Source of the DNA: Phylloscopus collybita
Lineage: Eukaryota > Chordata > Aves > Passeriformes > Phylloscopidae
Assembly (NCBI GenBank): GCA_027886175.1
Contig: JAJNNQ010000019.1
Coordinates: forward strand, 15,548,501 to 15,612,500
DNA length: 64,000 bases
Direction: 5' to 3'
The translations under genes were made by a program, and so were the position numbers. Every line of letters begins with the position of its first letter. Within the stretch, counting starts at the first letter, position 1. The notes under the pieces were generated by a model. It did not search any database and was not told where the DNA came from. It worked only from the letters and a program-made list of their open reading frames with translations. Of the stretch, positions 35,761-64,000 are shown piece by piece.

Positions 35761-37040
35761 ACTGAGCTGCTCCACCAGCAGCCTGTTGCTACCCTGCCTG
35801 GCCATCCCCTGCCCCACCCTGCCCCTGCCCAGCCATCCTGACCATGGCCCTGCCATCCTGTGACTGTGCCCACCCACCCCAAACACGGCCTGCCAACCTC
35901 CACCTCGGATGCAGGTCCCATTCCCAGCTGGGATGGTTTCTACTGGGTACCTGTGACAGTGGGATTTCGACTCGTGGGCATTTCAGAACCTGAACAAGGT
36001 GCTTGAAAAGATTTCACTCATTTATTTCCGTTCTCCTTTGGGCAATTTTTAGAAGTGGCAACAGAGCAACATTTTGTGTTTGTTTCCTCACATTTCTGCT
36101 GTGGATCTAAATCTAACCGGCCTGTGGGAATTGAGGGCATGGAAAGGATCAACTCAGTTATGCTATTTTTTTCCCCAGTTTCTTGCACAGAGCAGTTTGC
36201 TGCCTGACAGGGAGAGTCTGATGCTATTAGTGACCCAGAAGGACAGACAACAATTCTGATATATCATCACAAAGTACCAGCCTTCCCCAGCCAAAAATGC
36301 TGAGAGACAGTGACTTACAGAGGGCTCTGCTGCTCTTCCAAGTCCTGTGCTTCATGGAAGAAGTCAGAGCTCCTGCTGCTGCCTTGTCCTCCTTTGTGTT
36401 CTACACTAGTGATGGAAACAGCAGAAATTAGAACTCAGATGCATGAAAAGGAAGGACTTCATGGGAAAAACAACTGAGAAATTCTCAGCCAAATATAAAA
36501 TAAAATTTTTAAGTTCAGCTACTTGTCTGCTATGATTCCATGTCACATTTCCTTCCCTTCGTAAGATCCAAGAAGGTAAAATAACGAAAATTTTGCTTCC
36601 TCCTCCTGGAGAAGCAAAACAAATAGGGCAGAGGAAGGTGTGTAAGAACCATCCTAGGATGAATGACTGAATAGTGGTTGTAGACTATGCTGGGAAGGTT
36701 TTTCTTTTAATCCCAGTGAAATTTGGGCTAAGGGGTAATCATCTGACATCACAGCATTATCTTAATCTAAGTCACTTGCCCTCCACGCTGGCACTTGTTC
36801 CTTCATATTAAGCAATCAAAGAAATAGAGCCTGTGACATCCAGATCTGTATTTACAATTAAGCTAAAACACAGTTCATTACACACTTATTACTTTATAAA
36901 GTATTTACCTGAATTAAAACAGTGTGTTCCAAAACCTGCACACAGTGACACAAGCTGGAATTCTCTATGTCACTTTGCAATTTCAAATTGCAAAGTCTTG
37001 ACGTGACAGATGTGAGGCACATGGGACAGATGTGGGAACC
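35761..37040. other. UQCRQ-LEAP2 intergenic DNA, no gene seen
   Basis: A C-rich stretch to about 35,900 grades into ordinary AT-leaning DNA. No ORF, repeat family or promoter could be supported here. Confidence 0.5.
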
Positions 37041-37045
37041 AGACA

Positions 37046-37190
37046 GAGCCACAGCATGGTTTGGGTTGGAGAGGCCCTCAAAGCTCTTGCAGTTTCCCCC
37101 ACCTTCACTAGCCCAGGTTGCTCCAAGCCCCATCCAATGAGATCCACAAGATCCCACAGGTGAGGAGCAACGAGACACAAACACTGGGAC
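37046..37190 (-). mobile_element. CR1 LINE 3' fragment
   Basis: Minus-oriented CR1 (AGCATGGTTTGGGTTGGAGA, ACTAGCCCAGGTTGCTCCAA, GCCCCATCCAATGAGATC). Confidence 0.75.
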
Positions 37191-37979
37191 AAGCACAAGC
37201 ATGTAAGCAGAGGAGATGAGAGGTACCAGCTCTGCTCACACTTTTCTCTGCTGCTGCAATCTCACTCCACAATGGGAAAACTGCAGCTTCCTCTCAATGA
37301 CAAAGAGCCCCTCCACCCCCACGGGAGCTGCTGGCGCTTTGGGAAGCTGATGGTGAGTGACACAGCTCGGGGGGGCAGAGATGGCTCATCTCTGGGAAAC
37401 CACAGTCTGCACATGGAGCTCCTCAGCTCCAGACAAGTCCTGAGCAGCCTCTTCCATTATCTCCCTAGAGATGATTATCTTTGACACCTTTGGATTCCTG
37501 AGGGAAGAGCTCTGTGACTTAGCACACAATTTACATTCCCAAACCCAGCTGGAAAGTGTTACACCTGCTTTTTGAGCACTGTGTGCCTGGAAATAAAGGT
37601 TAAGCAACTTCCTTACAGTTCATTCATGTACTAAGAGTGAGAAACAAATCAAAAGCATAATTCTCTGCTCCAAATCAGTTTGGCAAGACAACCCTTACCC
37701 CTGGCTGAGGTAATTCAGAGCTACAGAAGTTAAGTTAGGCTTTTGATCCTGACCATAATAATTTGGGCCACCCCCCGCCCCCGCCACCACCACTTTTGCT
37801 TAAAAATAGACCATGGAGTTCTGGTAACATCTTAGGTGGGCTTTAAAAAAAGGAACAGTTGGCACAAGGGGTCAGCACAACTGACCAGACAAAGTACAAG
37901 TGGAAGGGGAGTAAATCATTAGCTCAGGCCTTGAACCAGATCACTGCAGCAGATGTAGACTTAGCAATTCCCTCTTGTT

Positions 37980-38047
37980 CCAAAGTGAACTTTGGTCCTG
38001 TAATAACTGGCAGCTGATACAATGATAAGAGAATGAAGTCTATAAAA
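37980..38047 (+). promoter_or_regulatory. LEAP2: LEAP2 promoter elements
   Basis: TATAAAAA at 38,041 lies 96 bp above the ATG. Upstream is TGATAAG (38,023-38,029), a GATA-factor site, and a near-palindrome CCAAAGTGAACTTTGG (37,980-37,995) that contains two HNF4-like CAAAGT half-sites. GATA and HNF4 factors drive liver and gut genes, which fits LEAP2. Only the TATA box is convincing by itself. Confidence 0.5.
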
Positions 38048-38136
38048 ATGTGGCTGAAAGCCTGGGAAGTCCTGACTGGAGCTCTTTGTGCCTCCTCTGC
38101 CCACGGCTGCTCCAAGTGACAGCTCCCGCCGGGAAG

Positions 38137-39696
38137 ATGCACTGGTGGAAAGTGATGGCAGCCCTTCTGCTCTGCTCGCTGCTGCTCAGCCAGGTAAATG
38201 GAGATAATACTGAAATAAACTATTTAAAGGGCTAATTCAAAGGACAGGCAGTCCATCAAAGCTGTTATCATTTGGATGGACAACTGGAAGGAGTTAAGAG
38301 GGGGCTTATTAGAGGATCCAGCATCATAAAAATGTAGAGTTACTGCCTAGTGAATACTGAGCTACTCCGAGCCAGTGATTCTGCCTTCAGCCCCAAGAAG
38401 ATTAAAGCCATCATTAATTTTGGTAGATATTTCTTTGGGGTTGGGCTGCAAGCAGCGCTTTACCCAGAGGCTGCTGCCATCTGAAAACCAGAAAGATTTC
38501 AAGCGCTTCACTTAAAACGAAGGCTGTCGGCCTCAGCAGCAGAACAAGGAAGTGCTGCGGCCGTCACGTGTCCTGAGGGTCACCCTGCTGTGTTTCAGAC
38601 CCACGGCGTGTCCCTGTCCCTGAGCCAGCCCCACGCCCAGCCCCACAGTCCCCGGCAGCGGCGGATGACGCCCTTCTGGAGAGGGGTGTCCCTGAGACCC
38701 ATCGGAGCCTCCTGCAGGGACAACAGCGAGTGCCTCACCATGCTCTGCAGGTAACCACGCTCAACGTGCTGGGATGCAGAGAACTTCCCACCTGGGCTCA
38801 TCCAAAACGGGATCCAGAGGTCACTTGCTGAATGAAACAAGATACCAGGAATAGGGATGGGGCAACAGACTCAGACTCTTTAGTAAGCAGAGCAAACAGA
38901 GCAGAGTCCAGGTCTCCCAAGTGCCAGCCACAATCCTTTCACTGCAACCCCAAATAACCTGGCTGGGCAAAGAGAACAGAGGGTTCCAGACACCTTTTAG
39001 GCAACTTACAGACCTTCCCATTAACCCTTCCTCTTAGAGCATGTACTAACGAAAAATGAAAAAGCCTGTATTAATAGCTTACCCTAAATTAATCGCTTTA
39101 AGCTCATAGTTTAAAAAGCAACTACAATATCAAAGGCTATTTAGTTCTCATTAGGCGTCAGCAAATTGTTCAACTACACATAAATTGATTAGTTAAAATT
39201 ATTACTTAAATATTCATATTATTACTTAATGACTGAAAGGTGATTTTGTATAGCACCCGTTGTACACATACACCCAGAAACAGGATAGAAAATAGAAAAT
39301 TACTATTTTACTAATTTTCTAGTATATGTAAGTAGCAGTAATGGATAAGTATGTCCTATTATTAATGAATATAGTATATCCTATTATTAATAAATATTAT
39401 AAATAAGCTTATTTTATATTTTATTAGGATAAATAAGTAAATAGGACAGGGTGGTTGGGCTGCCACGCTATGTTAAGAATTCTGATGGAAAGCAAAGAGC
39501 GAAAAATGAACCAAGACTAAATAGCTGAGGGCAATACAGTGTGCCTGAACCCAGCACTGCTGGCACAGGGGCACAAAGATGTACCTGGGCCCCCTGGCTG
39601 GGCCTGGCAGGGGCAGCCCCAGCTCCCAGTGTCTCATGATGGTTTTTTTTTTTCCCCAGGAAAAATCGCTGCCTCCTCTCCACGGCCTCTGCGTGA
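38137..39696 (+). CDS. LEAP2: Liver-expressed antimicrobial peptide 2 precursor, complete
   Basis: LEAP2 is a secreted peptide of liver and small intestine. It has antimicrobial activity in vitro and is an endogenous antagonist/inverse agonist of the ghrelin receptor. The exons are 38,137-38,193, 38,599-38,750 and 39,660-39,696, with GT-AG introns. The precursor is 81 residues: a signal peptide ([19 protein letters not shown], exactly exon 1), a short propeptide ending in the furin site RQRR at residue 41, and a 40-residue mature peptide. This starts [17 protein letters not shown] and has four cysteines at mature positions 17, 23, 28 and 33, the expected pattern. The N-terminal MTPFW, needed for receptor binding, is intact. 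AATAAA lies at 39,901. AFF4 converges from the right. Confidence 0.96.
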
Positions 39697-39900
39697 GCTG
39701 GCACCAAGCACAGCCTGCACTGTTACTGCTGACCATGCTCCACACACTTGGGATGTATTTATTGACTGCTCAGGAGCTGCAAGAGCCTCGAGCAATCAGG
39801 GTATTTAATATTTCTGTCACATCTGCTGATAAAAGGACTTCAAAGAGCTCAAGAGCATCTCCTCCCACAGCCATGCCTCAGGAGGCCTCTGGCCAAGCTC

Positions 39901-39906
39901 AATAAA
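39901..39906 (+). terminator. LEAP2: Poly(A) signal of LEAP2
   Basis: AATAAA 205 bases past the LEAP2 stop, followed within 40 bases by a T/G-rich stretch. Confidence 0.7.
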
Positions 39907-40573
39907 AGGGCTCTGCATCTCCTCCTCGTTTGGTTTTTTTGTAATGTTTTCTATTATTTATTTGAAGGTGTGAATTAAAATATATATTCAGCAAAGCAGC
40001 TTGGTTTTTCTTGTATCTTGAGCAAAGTGGACGGTGAGCACAGAGCTGGGGCTCAACTCCAGCCAGACTTTGGACATTTATCCTTCCCCCTGGCAAGAGC
40101 CTAAAGTGGATCAGGCCCCATCTCCTCCCACTCTAGCTCTTATCAGTCCTCAGATAAAGGCCTGTTGGAAAGAGGGAGCCAAACTGATAATACTGATAGC
40201 AATTCCAGTATCCCAAATATATCCAGCGATAAGTGGAATGAGAACTATTTACTCCATATTACTTCTAATCAAATTTACTTAAATACATGTCCTAGACTGA
40301 CTTTTGCCACTGACCTTATCTCCTGTCTCAAAAAGAATTGATCAAAATGCTGTTTTGATGTGTTGGATGTTGACTTGGAGGCTGAAAGACAAAAACAAAA
40401 AAAAGTTCAACAAGTCTGGACACATGCACTGGATGCTACTTTTGTTTCACAGAGTAATAGGATCAAAGGAAAGAAAATTCTGCCTAAAAATGCACTTCCA
40501 GGGAGGAGAAGGCCCCACAGAACAGATACAAGCACAGGGGGTTGGAAGTTTAATACAGAAAATCTATTTGATA

Positions 40574-43500
40574 TTTATTAAACTTAGTTTCTCCAGTTAC
40601 AGTTTTGCATTGTACAAAGCATTTTAATGACACAGTAGTTAAAAAGATCTTTACAAATTGAAATGTGATACCCTTTTCTCCAAATATTTTAATTGCCATA
40701 AATTTGTTTAAAAATACACATTAAACGCATGTTTCAGACACTAAACTTTCTATAATCTCAATACCACAAAATACATAGAATATACTATACAGATGTGGAA
40801 AAAATCTAGTTAGTATATAATACTTTGCTCACCATTAACAGCTTTATTACGTGAAATGCACATACTGACTTAGAAATCCTAATTTTGAGCCCCAAAGTAC
40901 CCTTTGAAATTTCAAATGTATTGCAACAAATAAAATCACAGTTGTTTCTTTTTTTTTTTCCGGTTTTGGTTGAAGACAGATGTCCAAATCTTTCGATAGA
41001 AAACAAAATGTAACACATGGACTTGTCATGTACAAAGCATAAAACAGAGACATCCCATTAGTTACTAATAGTACCTTTCTGTAGGATTAATCAGGGCTTC
41101 ATTTATAAGTGACAGGTTAAAAGTTACCTCCCCTCCCCAGCCCTCCCCCAAAAGAAAAACCCCTTCTTCACCAAATAATAATTTCAAATAAGATAAAGGA
41201 TTTTTAATAAATATATAAGCACTTTATCCTCCATATACAAAATTTTTTTTTAAAACAATTTAAAAGGGGGACCAGATACAAATGTCAGGAACTGTGCTTG
41301 GAAAGTCATGCCTGGTCCTTGGAGTAGAGTTTGGGATGTGGAATGCCAAGGCAGCGCCAGGAGCCGCGTCCCGGGACAGGGACGGAGACTGGAGCCAGCA
41401 AGGGGCACGCTGCCACGGGGAATTCAATTCCCAGGTGGAACTAAAACAGGGCAAGCATGGCCACACCAACCAAGAGCCCAGCTCCCTGAGCTGCCACAGC
41501 AGCTGGAATTGCTCCCAAGGGGATGCAGGGGCTGGAGGAGAGCCCGGCCCGGGAGCGGCTCCGGGGCCAGCGCTGCCCCTTCCCTCCCGGAGGGCACCAC
41601 AGCCTCAGACACCGGGACACACCAGGGTTCCCAGCGACACGTCCTGCCTGGGAAAGCCCCTCCTGGAACAGCTCTGGATCTGGGTGAGCAAAGCTCTGGC
41701 TCCTCTCTGTCCTTCAGGATGCCCAGCACTGACCTCATTGCTCGGGAACAGGGGTTTTCCAGAACATCAGAGGGAGAAGTTTCAACCCTGACCCAAGGAT
41801 TTGTCGCGAAGGTAAGAATTTGGAAGTTGTTTACTCCCCAATGGGTAATTCAAACTTGACTTGCTCAGGCCCTTGTGGATCTGCCTCAATGGAAACACTG
41901 CAGTGACAGCAAAGATCTTTTCAGAAAATGACATTAAATACAGCAAAGGTAGTTTCTCTCTCTTTCCAGCAATTTGCCTTTTGGCAACTCCATAATTCTC
42001 TGCCTACGGCTTTATTTTACTTGCCCCAGGCAAGTGCTACATCATTCCCATAAATTCTGACTCTCTGTGTGTTGGGGCCATTCATAAATACATTTCAGGG
42101 CATTTTTTGTTACCACAGCAATCAAGCCTCAGCAATCTAAAGGAATATACATTGCACTCCTGGATAATATGCAATATTTATCACCAATAAGATGGTGACT
42201 CAGCACTCAATAAATAATATATCAATATAGTCAGTTGCACCATAATCTAAAAACAAGTATAACATATACTTTGGACAGACTGAGTCATATATATATACAT
42301 ATATATTAAAAGACACATACAATACAAATTGCATACTGCCATCGAAGCCAAGGAGAGCCGTCCGTCTGCTCTGCTTTATGGCTGAGATTCAAATCAAAAC
42401 AAAACTCTTGGGCTGGTTTACTCTGGTGTCCTGAAGATTTGTTTGGAATTATAAATGGTTTGCACCTTTATCACCTGGAACCTGCAAGTCTGAGAGCAAA
42501 GTCAAACAGCACAGACAGCTGAGCAAGCCTAGTCTGATTGAGCCATTTTTAAGATTCACCAACTGGGGCCATGATCAGCAAGGGAATTAAAATTACAGTT
42601 TTGATATGTATTGATACATATTCCCTGTCCAGGGAATCATTTGGGAAGCCAGGATTGGGGAGTCCCTCCTTAGTCACTCCTGTGACCTGCACTCCCCCTG
42701 TGGTGCTGGGAGCTGCCAAGGACAGGGACAGAGCCCTCCTACATTGGCAGAGGGATGGAAGCCTAGGACGTATTTGCTTTTTTTTTTTTTTTTGGCTAAA
42801 AAATCTGATCAAGTACAGAACTTTCCTCTTGGAAACAAGGCTCAATCCCAAATTAAGATATGCTTTTGGAATTGAGAGGTCTGAACTGATCTGTTTGCAC
42901 CAGCCCCAGCTGCACAAGGCATTTCCTATCCACCCCCAAGCCCCCTGCGGATCCCCCGCACGGACACAACACCTGGGACAACACTCCAGAGGATCTGCCA
43001 CCATGGAGTCCACCCTTCAGCTGGGACACTTCCAACCAGCTCAGGTCCACATTTTGACATGATGCAAAAAAAAAAAAGCCTTCTGGTTGTTTGAAGCCAA
43101 TTTCTAAGATCCACTGCTCTAGGGATAAGCGATGCGTTTTCGAGAGGCAAATTTCGCGTGACACCAAAAGGTATTTGTGGGACTCTAGTTAAGGAAAACA
43201 AAATTCCCCGAGATGACACCATTCCTGCTGACAGCAATGGTGACTGTGCACAAAGGAGCAAGCCAAGAACAGCCACGCTGGCTAGTGCAGCACTACACAC
43301 AAACCCACCCACGAATGCAACTTCTACCAAGGGATTTCTCAGCGTCAGAGGTGTGCGAGGCACTTCAGAGGAGGAAAGGAAACACAGCTGACAGTGTCCC
43401 ATGCCCACGGCGGGGAGTTTGAGGGTACAGAGTTCTGTCTCCAACAGCAAAGACTAACAGAAAGGTGACCTTGCACAGTGATTCCATAAAAAGGATGCTC

Positions 43501-45469
43501 CGACAGACCTGAAGAGTCGAGTCAGGGAGAGCCCCAGGTCTGTTCCCCGTTTATCAATCCGGACGTAGCAAAGCTTTTCTGGAAGTACAAAACACGCTGG
43601 GACGCAAAGGAAGCTCTACGAAGATGCAGCTACCTTGTAGTAGGTTACTAATTTGCAAAACTTCTAAACTCTTAAAGCCCATAGGACATACTGCAGTACT
43701 AAGGAGCGTAGAATTCTATTCCTTCTCTCGAGGTTGCCGTGATTTTGGCACTTAACTACACCTACACACAAAATTTAGTGCAATAATTTTCCTGAACATG
43801 CACGTTCATATCTGGTACAGAATAGAGGGTTTGATGGGAGAGAAAACAAAGCAGCATTCCACAATCTCACTCCAAAGGATTCAGAGTTGGACTCTGGGGA
43901 AGGAGACCACCACGATGAGTCAGTTTGTGTGACGGACACCGGGACTTTGAAAAAGGAAATGGAATTTTACCCAAGTACTGCAGAAGACCACTGCATACAG
44001 TATACCTGGTCCTGCTGTAAAACATCTTGTAAACAGTTCATAAAATCTTCATCTAAAAGTAAGGCATAAGGCACACCAGACATGTTGGGGGCACTAAGCA
44101 ATACTGAAAGCAGTAGCATTTGAAACCTTTAACTCAGACAAGCACCTCACGTGGAAAGGTACTTTGGTTTGCACTCGGAGAGGGGCCACCTGCAGCTCCA
44201 GCAACCCTCTGTGGCACCCAGCAGCCCCCTCGGGAGTGGACGTTACGTGGACATGAACGGGACCTTCATTAGCACGGGGTAAAGCCAAGTTTGCCATCCA
44301 TCCTGCACAGAACAGAGCTTCCTGCAGGAGCAGCTCTGCTCCCACCCCACGGTGGCTGCTGCACTGCCAGCTTGTAGTGTCCATCACCCAGCAGACCCTA
44401 AGAGGACAACATGGACCTGGAGTTCTATTAAAGATTCCTGGTTTCTCAGTCAATGGAAAAGATGCAAATGACGGTTCTGGTGGGAATTGAACTACTCTTG
44501 GGTTTGGAACCACGAAGTTCCCCAATTTCCTAACTGTCAAAAAGTGACAAGCACGGAAACAAAAGGTATTTGAAATGAAGAGATGCAAAAAAGCACGAGA
44601 TTGTCCTTTTCCAAAGCCTTTCCTGTTTGCATCGCACCCACTGGACTGAAGGTCATTCCTACACCATTGCCTGGACGTTACATTAAATGCAAATTACTGT
44701 AATGTTTTGTGATTGTTATAGTGTTAATCCATGGCTTGAAGCTGCCTTGGAAACAATCCAAGGCAGATCCAGCTAAATATTTTTCCATATAAATTTCTTT
44801 ATAATTCATTTAAATGAAGTATCTCAATACGTAGAAGAATATCTGGAACTTTTCTATTTAGTACAAATTCTGCAATAATAAATCTGTAGTTGTCATTTAT
44901 TAGTCGACTCATAGGCATTAGGCATGAGAAGTATGGTGTCCCTACTCGTTAGAACCTATCAACCCTAGTTTCTTTTACAGGCTCTACCACCACAAGACAT
45001 TACAGAGTAACAAAGCTCACAAAGTACTTAAATAAAGTGTCTAGGTTTAATTTCTAAGTACTCAAAAGGGGAAATTTAGGGAAGAAGAAATAGCTAAAAC
45101 CAGCCCCAAATGGGGCTTTTCAAAATTAAAATTAAAAAAAATTAAAATAAATAGGATTTAAACTGACTATTCATGTATTGTGACTGGAATCCCAATGATC
45201 TATCCGTGACAGATCAGCAAAACTACAACTTTTATGTAGCAAATTTTCAAATATTTAAATAACTTAAACCGGGAATTACTGGAGAAGTCCATGAACCAGC
45301 TGATTTGGGGTTCAACACAAAACACAAATGAGGATGGGAGACACGGGAAAGCATTCCTTGCTCTTAGTGTCAACTAAGCAATGTGTTATGGCAGTCTTCC
45401 TTATTGACATGACACAGTGTTGTGGAGAGGAATCAGAGGCAGCTGAAGAATGGGCTGGGCTGGGGTTCC
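40574..45469 (-). other. AFF4: Long 3' UTR of AFF4
   Basis: About 4.9 kb of mostly AT-rich sequence follows the AFF4 stop. The first plausible far-end signal is TTTATT at 40,574 (AATAAA on the minus strand); nearer candidates occur at 40,853 and 42,020. Human AFF4 also has a multi-kilobase 3' UTR. A (TA)n-rich stretch lies at 42,286-42,308 and a GC-rich island at about 41,340-41,700. Plus-strand ORFs within it are antisense shadows. The true end could be any of the three signals. Confidence 0.55.
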
Positions 45470-61602
<16,133 letters not shown>

Positions 61603-62240
61603 CTGGGGGAATAAAAGATCACAAGTGGGTTTTTTTTCAGTGGGAATTTTAAGGTACTAAAATCAAGCTGTAAGGATGATATTCTCTCCACCTAATGGAT
61701 GACACTTAATCTCTGGAAAAATGGGGAAAAAAACCAAAACAACAAGCAAAAAAAAAAAAAAAAGGTATTCTTTCTCTGGGCCCTGGGGCACCTCAGGTGA
61801 GACCTTCACACTCCTCTTCCTCACCCACTTCCTGCTGTTCCCAAGGGCTGAAACTCCCAAATCACTGTGAGACTTCCCTAAATCCCCTCCTCCTCTGTGT
61901 TTAGGATGGAGAGGAACCATTCAGGATGTTTATTTATGCTCCTTATACACACACAAACTTTGCTGCTGTTGGAAGTGTTTTCCTTCCAACTCTTTTCTCC
62001 TCATTTTCCTTTTCTGGGCACACAGAGCAACAGAACAGGGAAAAATCTCTCAACAACAAATATTTCTCAGCCACAAAGGAGCCTGAGGGACAAGGTGAGG
62101 CTTCAGATGTGATCAGCCCTGCACACTCTGCCCCAAAGGCTCCACGTGGGTCCCTGGTAAACCCAGCTTGGGTGAGCAGCACAGCATTCCAGCCTGGAAC
62201 AGCCAGATCTGCTCCAAAAGCCAATAAAATGGTATTATCC

Positions 62241-62470
62241 ATTCACAGGATGGGCTGGGCTGGAAGGGACGTCAAAGCCCATCCAGTGCCACCCCTGCCT
62301 GGCAGGGACATCTTCCACTGTCCCAGGCTGCTCCCAGCCCCAGTGTCCAGCCTGGCCTTGGGCACTGCCAGGGATCCAGGGGCAGCCCCAGCTGCTCTGG
62401 GCACCCTGTGCCAGGGCCTGCCCACCCTGCCAGGGAACAATTCCTGCCCAAGATCCTATAAAACCAGCCA
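62241..62470 (-). mobile_element. CR1 LINE 3' end, about 230 bp
   Basis: Minus-oriented CR1 inside an AFF4 intron: GGGCTGGAAGGGACGTCAAA, CATCCAGTGCCACCCCTGCC, CAGCCTGGCCTTGGGCACTG and CAGGGAACAATTCCTGCCCA, in consensus order. Confidence 0.88.
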
Positions 62471-64000
62471 GGGAAGATAAAGTCTTGAAAATTTTAGCAC
62501 TTGTATCATCCTCAGTATTCCCATTTCGGAAACTCCAATTCTGACTCCCAAGACACAGCAGATTATGAACTTTTCTGAAAACCCAAACCATTGTTTTAAC
62601 AAATACACAGCGGCTACTGACCCACTGCAAACTCCCTTCCAGGCTCAAGTTCCTCTTTAAAATAGGACCTTCCTGACCTCATTTCAAAATGAGGACAACT
62701 GATGGCCCCAGAAAAATAAATCAAGTCAGATATTCTCAATTTCTAGTTCTGTACACACATTTTACTTACATGCCCTGGCAATGGGAAACCAGAATTACAA
62801 TTCAACAATGAATTCCATTTTCCCTGCTACACCTGTGACCTGGTTTTCCCTCACACCAAGCCAGTGCCAGGCAGTGGTTACAGAGGCAATTTACAGAATG
62901 AAGTTTTTAAACACACAAAGGCTTTACACAGCAAAGCACCCCTGAGATCTTTTCAATTTCCCTCGGCTTTGTATTTCAAAAAGGGAACAATGCATTGAAC
63001 AAGAATTTTGTGGATGGAGAATTTCATAAGGGAGAACTTGCATCTTGGGAGGTGTTTCAAATACCTCTGCTCTTTACTAACTGAAAAGAAGGGACAAAAA
63101 AAAAAAAAAACAATAATAAAAAATTAAGAAAGGATTCAAGAGCAAAGCAAAGATGGAGAGAAGTCTTGTGAATAGCCACTCTTCCTTCAAAATAAATCCA
63201 TTTCTTATCATTTGCACAGGGAGGAGGAGGCAGCTGTGAATCCCTGGTTTGTCACTGGCAGCTCAGCCAAGCCAACAAACTGAGTGAAAAAAAGAAATAA
63301 AGACCAGAAACTCCACATTTCCAAAGCCACAGCACTGGGGAAGCACAGGATGGGGAACTGGCACCCCTTCCAGCAGCCCATGGACTGGGAATTCTGCAGA
63401 ACACACCTGCCTAATCCCTCACTTGAGTCAACTTCCTATTTCACAGGCAAAGCACTGGCTCTCAGCTAAGTGCACTTTAATGAGGTGTTATGGTTCAATG
63501 TGCAACTTTTTCCAACTCCCTTGCCATCTACTGGATACACAGTTCTTTAAGAAACTCAGAGACTGAAAAAAAAAAAAAAAAGAAAGCTCTACTTTCAACT
63601 CCCAGCTTATTCAGACAGCAGCTTCTAAAGGTCTGCTTGAGAAAGAAATTGTAAACGACTGAAAGGAAGGAAACCCTTTAAAGCAAAGTATGATGGACTG
63701 AGGTTAAACAGGGAAGACACTGGAGCAGGAAACAAAAACTGACAAAAAAAAAAAAATGGAGAGAGGAATTCTCCAGCTGGATAGGAGGCAGCAGGGCCAG
63801 ATTCCCTGGCTGAGGGGAACGGGGCCCATTGCCAGTTAATACCTGAAACCTCAGGTCAGATCTCATTTCTGTTTCTCAGGAGGAAGTTTGTGCATCCCAT
63901 GGATGGCTGCAGGGATCCTGCAGCACAGAACCACCTCTGCAGAGGTACAGCCACAGCCAGGCCTGCCCTGGAACCCAAGCTTTCCCTCCCAGCCAGCAGC
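62471..64000 (-). other. AFF4: AFF4 intron running off the window
   Basis: No further AFF4 exon could be found upstream of 61,602. The next exon expected from family knowledge, around the KEMTHSWPPPLTAIHTP segment, is not present here, so this stretch should be intronic. It contains several A-rich runs and nothing else I can name. Confidence 0.6.

Noticed and set aside
35580..35841. ORFs across the 55-bp array
   Set aside because: The open frames result from the repeat having no stop in that phase. The peptide just repeats with the array.
41282..41859. Plus-strand ORFs of 169 and 183 codons
   Set aside because: They lie antisense in the AFF4 3' UTR within a GC-rich patch, overlap each other in different frames and show no domain.

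Overview
This window reads as a bird nuclear genome segment. The evidence is the orthologous content of the genes, their compact GT-AG exon structure, and many CR1-type LINE 3' ends on both strands. The species cannot be named from the sequence alone. No prokaryotic, viral or organellar gene is recognisable.

Layout, left to right. Bases 1-103 may hold the start of a minus-strand coding exon of an unidentified gene that runs off the left edge. From about 104 to 15.2 kb there is no gene I can support, only CR1 fragments and possible noncoding regulatory DNA. FABP6 (+) occupies 15,282-17,113 in four exons. It meets C1QTNF2 (-, 17,937-19,972, with a probable noncoding exon near 22.7 kb) tail to tail. 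After a 4.5-kb gap come GDF9 (+, 27,335-29,739, two exons), an AT-rich degenerate repeat block (31.3-32.1 kb), UQCRQ (+, 32,662-33,374, two exons, CpG-rich promoter), a 55-bp tandem array (35.3-35.7 kb) and LEAP2 (+, 38,137-39,696, three exons). The right third is the 3' two thirds of AFF4 (-): 16 coding exons between 61,602 and 45,470, then a roughly 4.9-kb 3' UTR that meets LEAP2 tail to tail near 40 kb. The AFF4 5' exons lie beyond the right edge.

The genes do not form one pathway: FABP6 is an ileal bile-acid carrier, C1QTNF2 a secreted C1q/TNF adipokine-like protein, GDF9 an oocyte TGF-beta ligand, UQCRQ a respiratory complex III subunit, LEAP2 a liver/gut peptide that antagonises the ghrelin receptor, and AFF4 the super elongation complex scaffold. 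In human, GDF9-UQCRQ-LEAP2-AFF4 is a block on 5q31.1, while FABP6 and C1QTNF2 lie on 5q33.3. The window therefore contains an evolutionary junction between C1QTNF2 and GDF9. GDF9 is also inverted relative to UQCRQ compared with human.

The most notable unexplained structures are a nearly identical 237-bp copy of part of the large AFF4 exon inside an AFF4 intron, an in-frame 21-nt microexon candidate in AFF4, a possible exon for a signal-anchored protein at 26.3-26.5 kb, a duplicated CxxCG ORF divergent from UQCRQ, and a 55-bp tandem array with a 110-bp higher-order period. All coordinates were derived by reading codons and splice sites by eye; no alignment was run.
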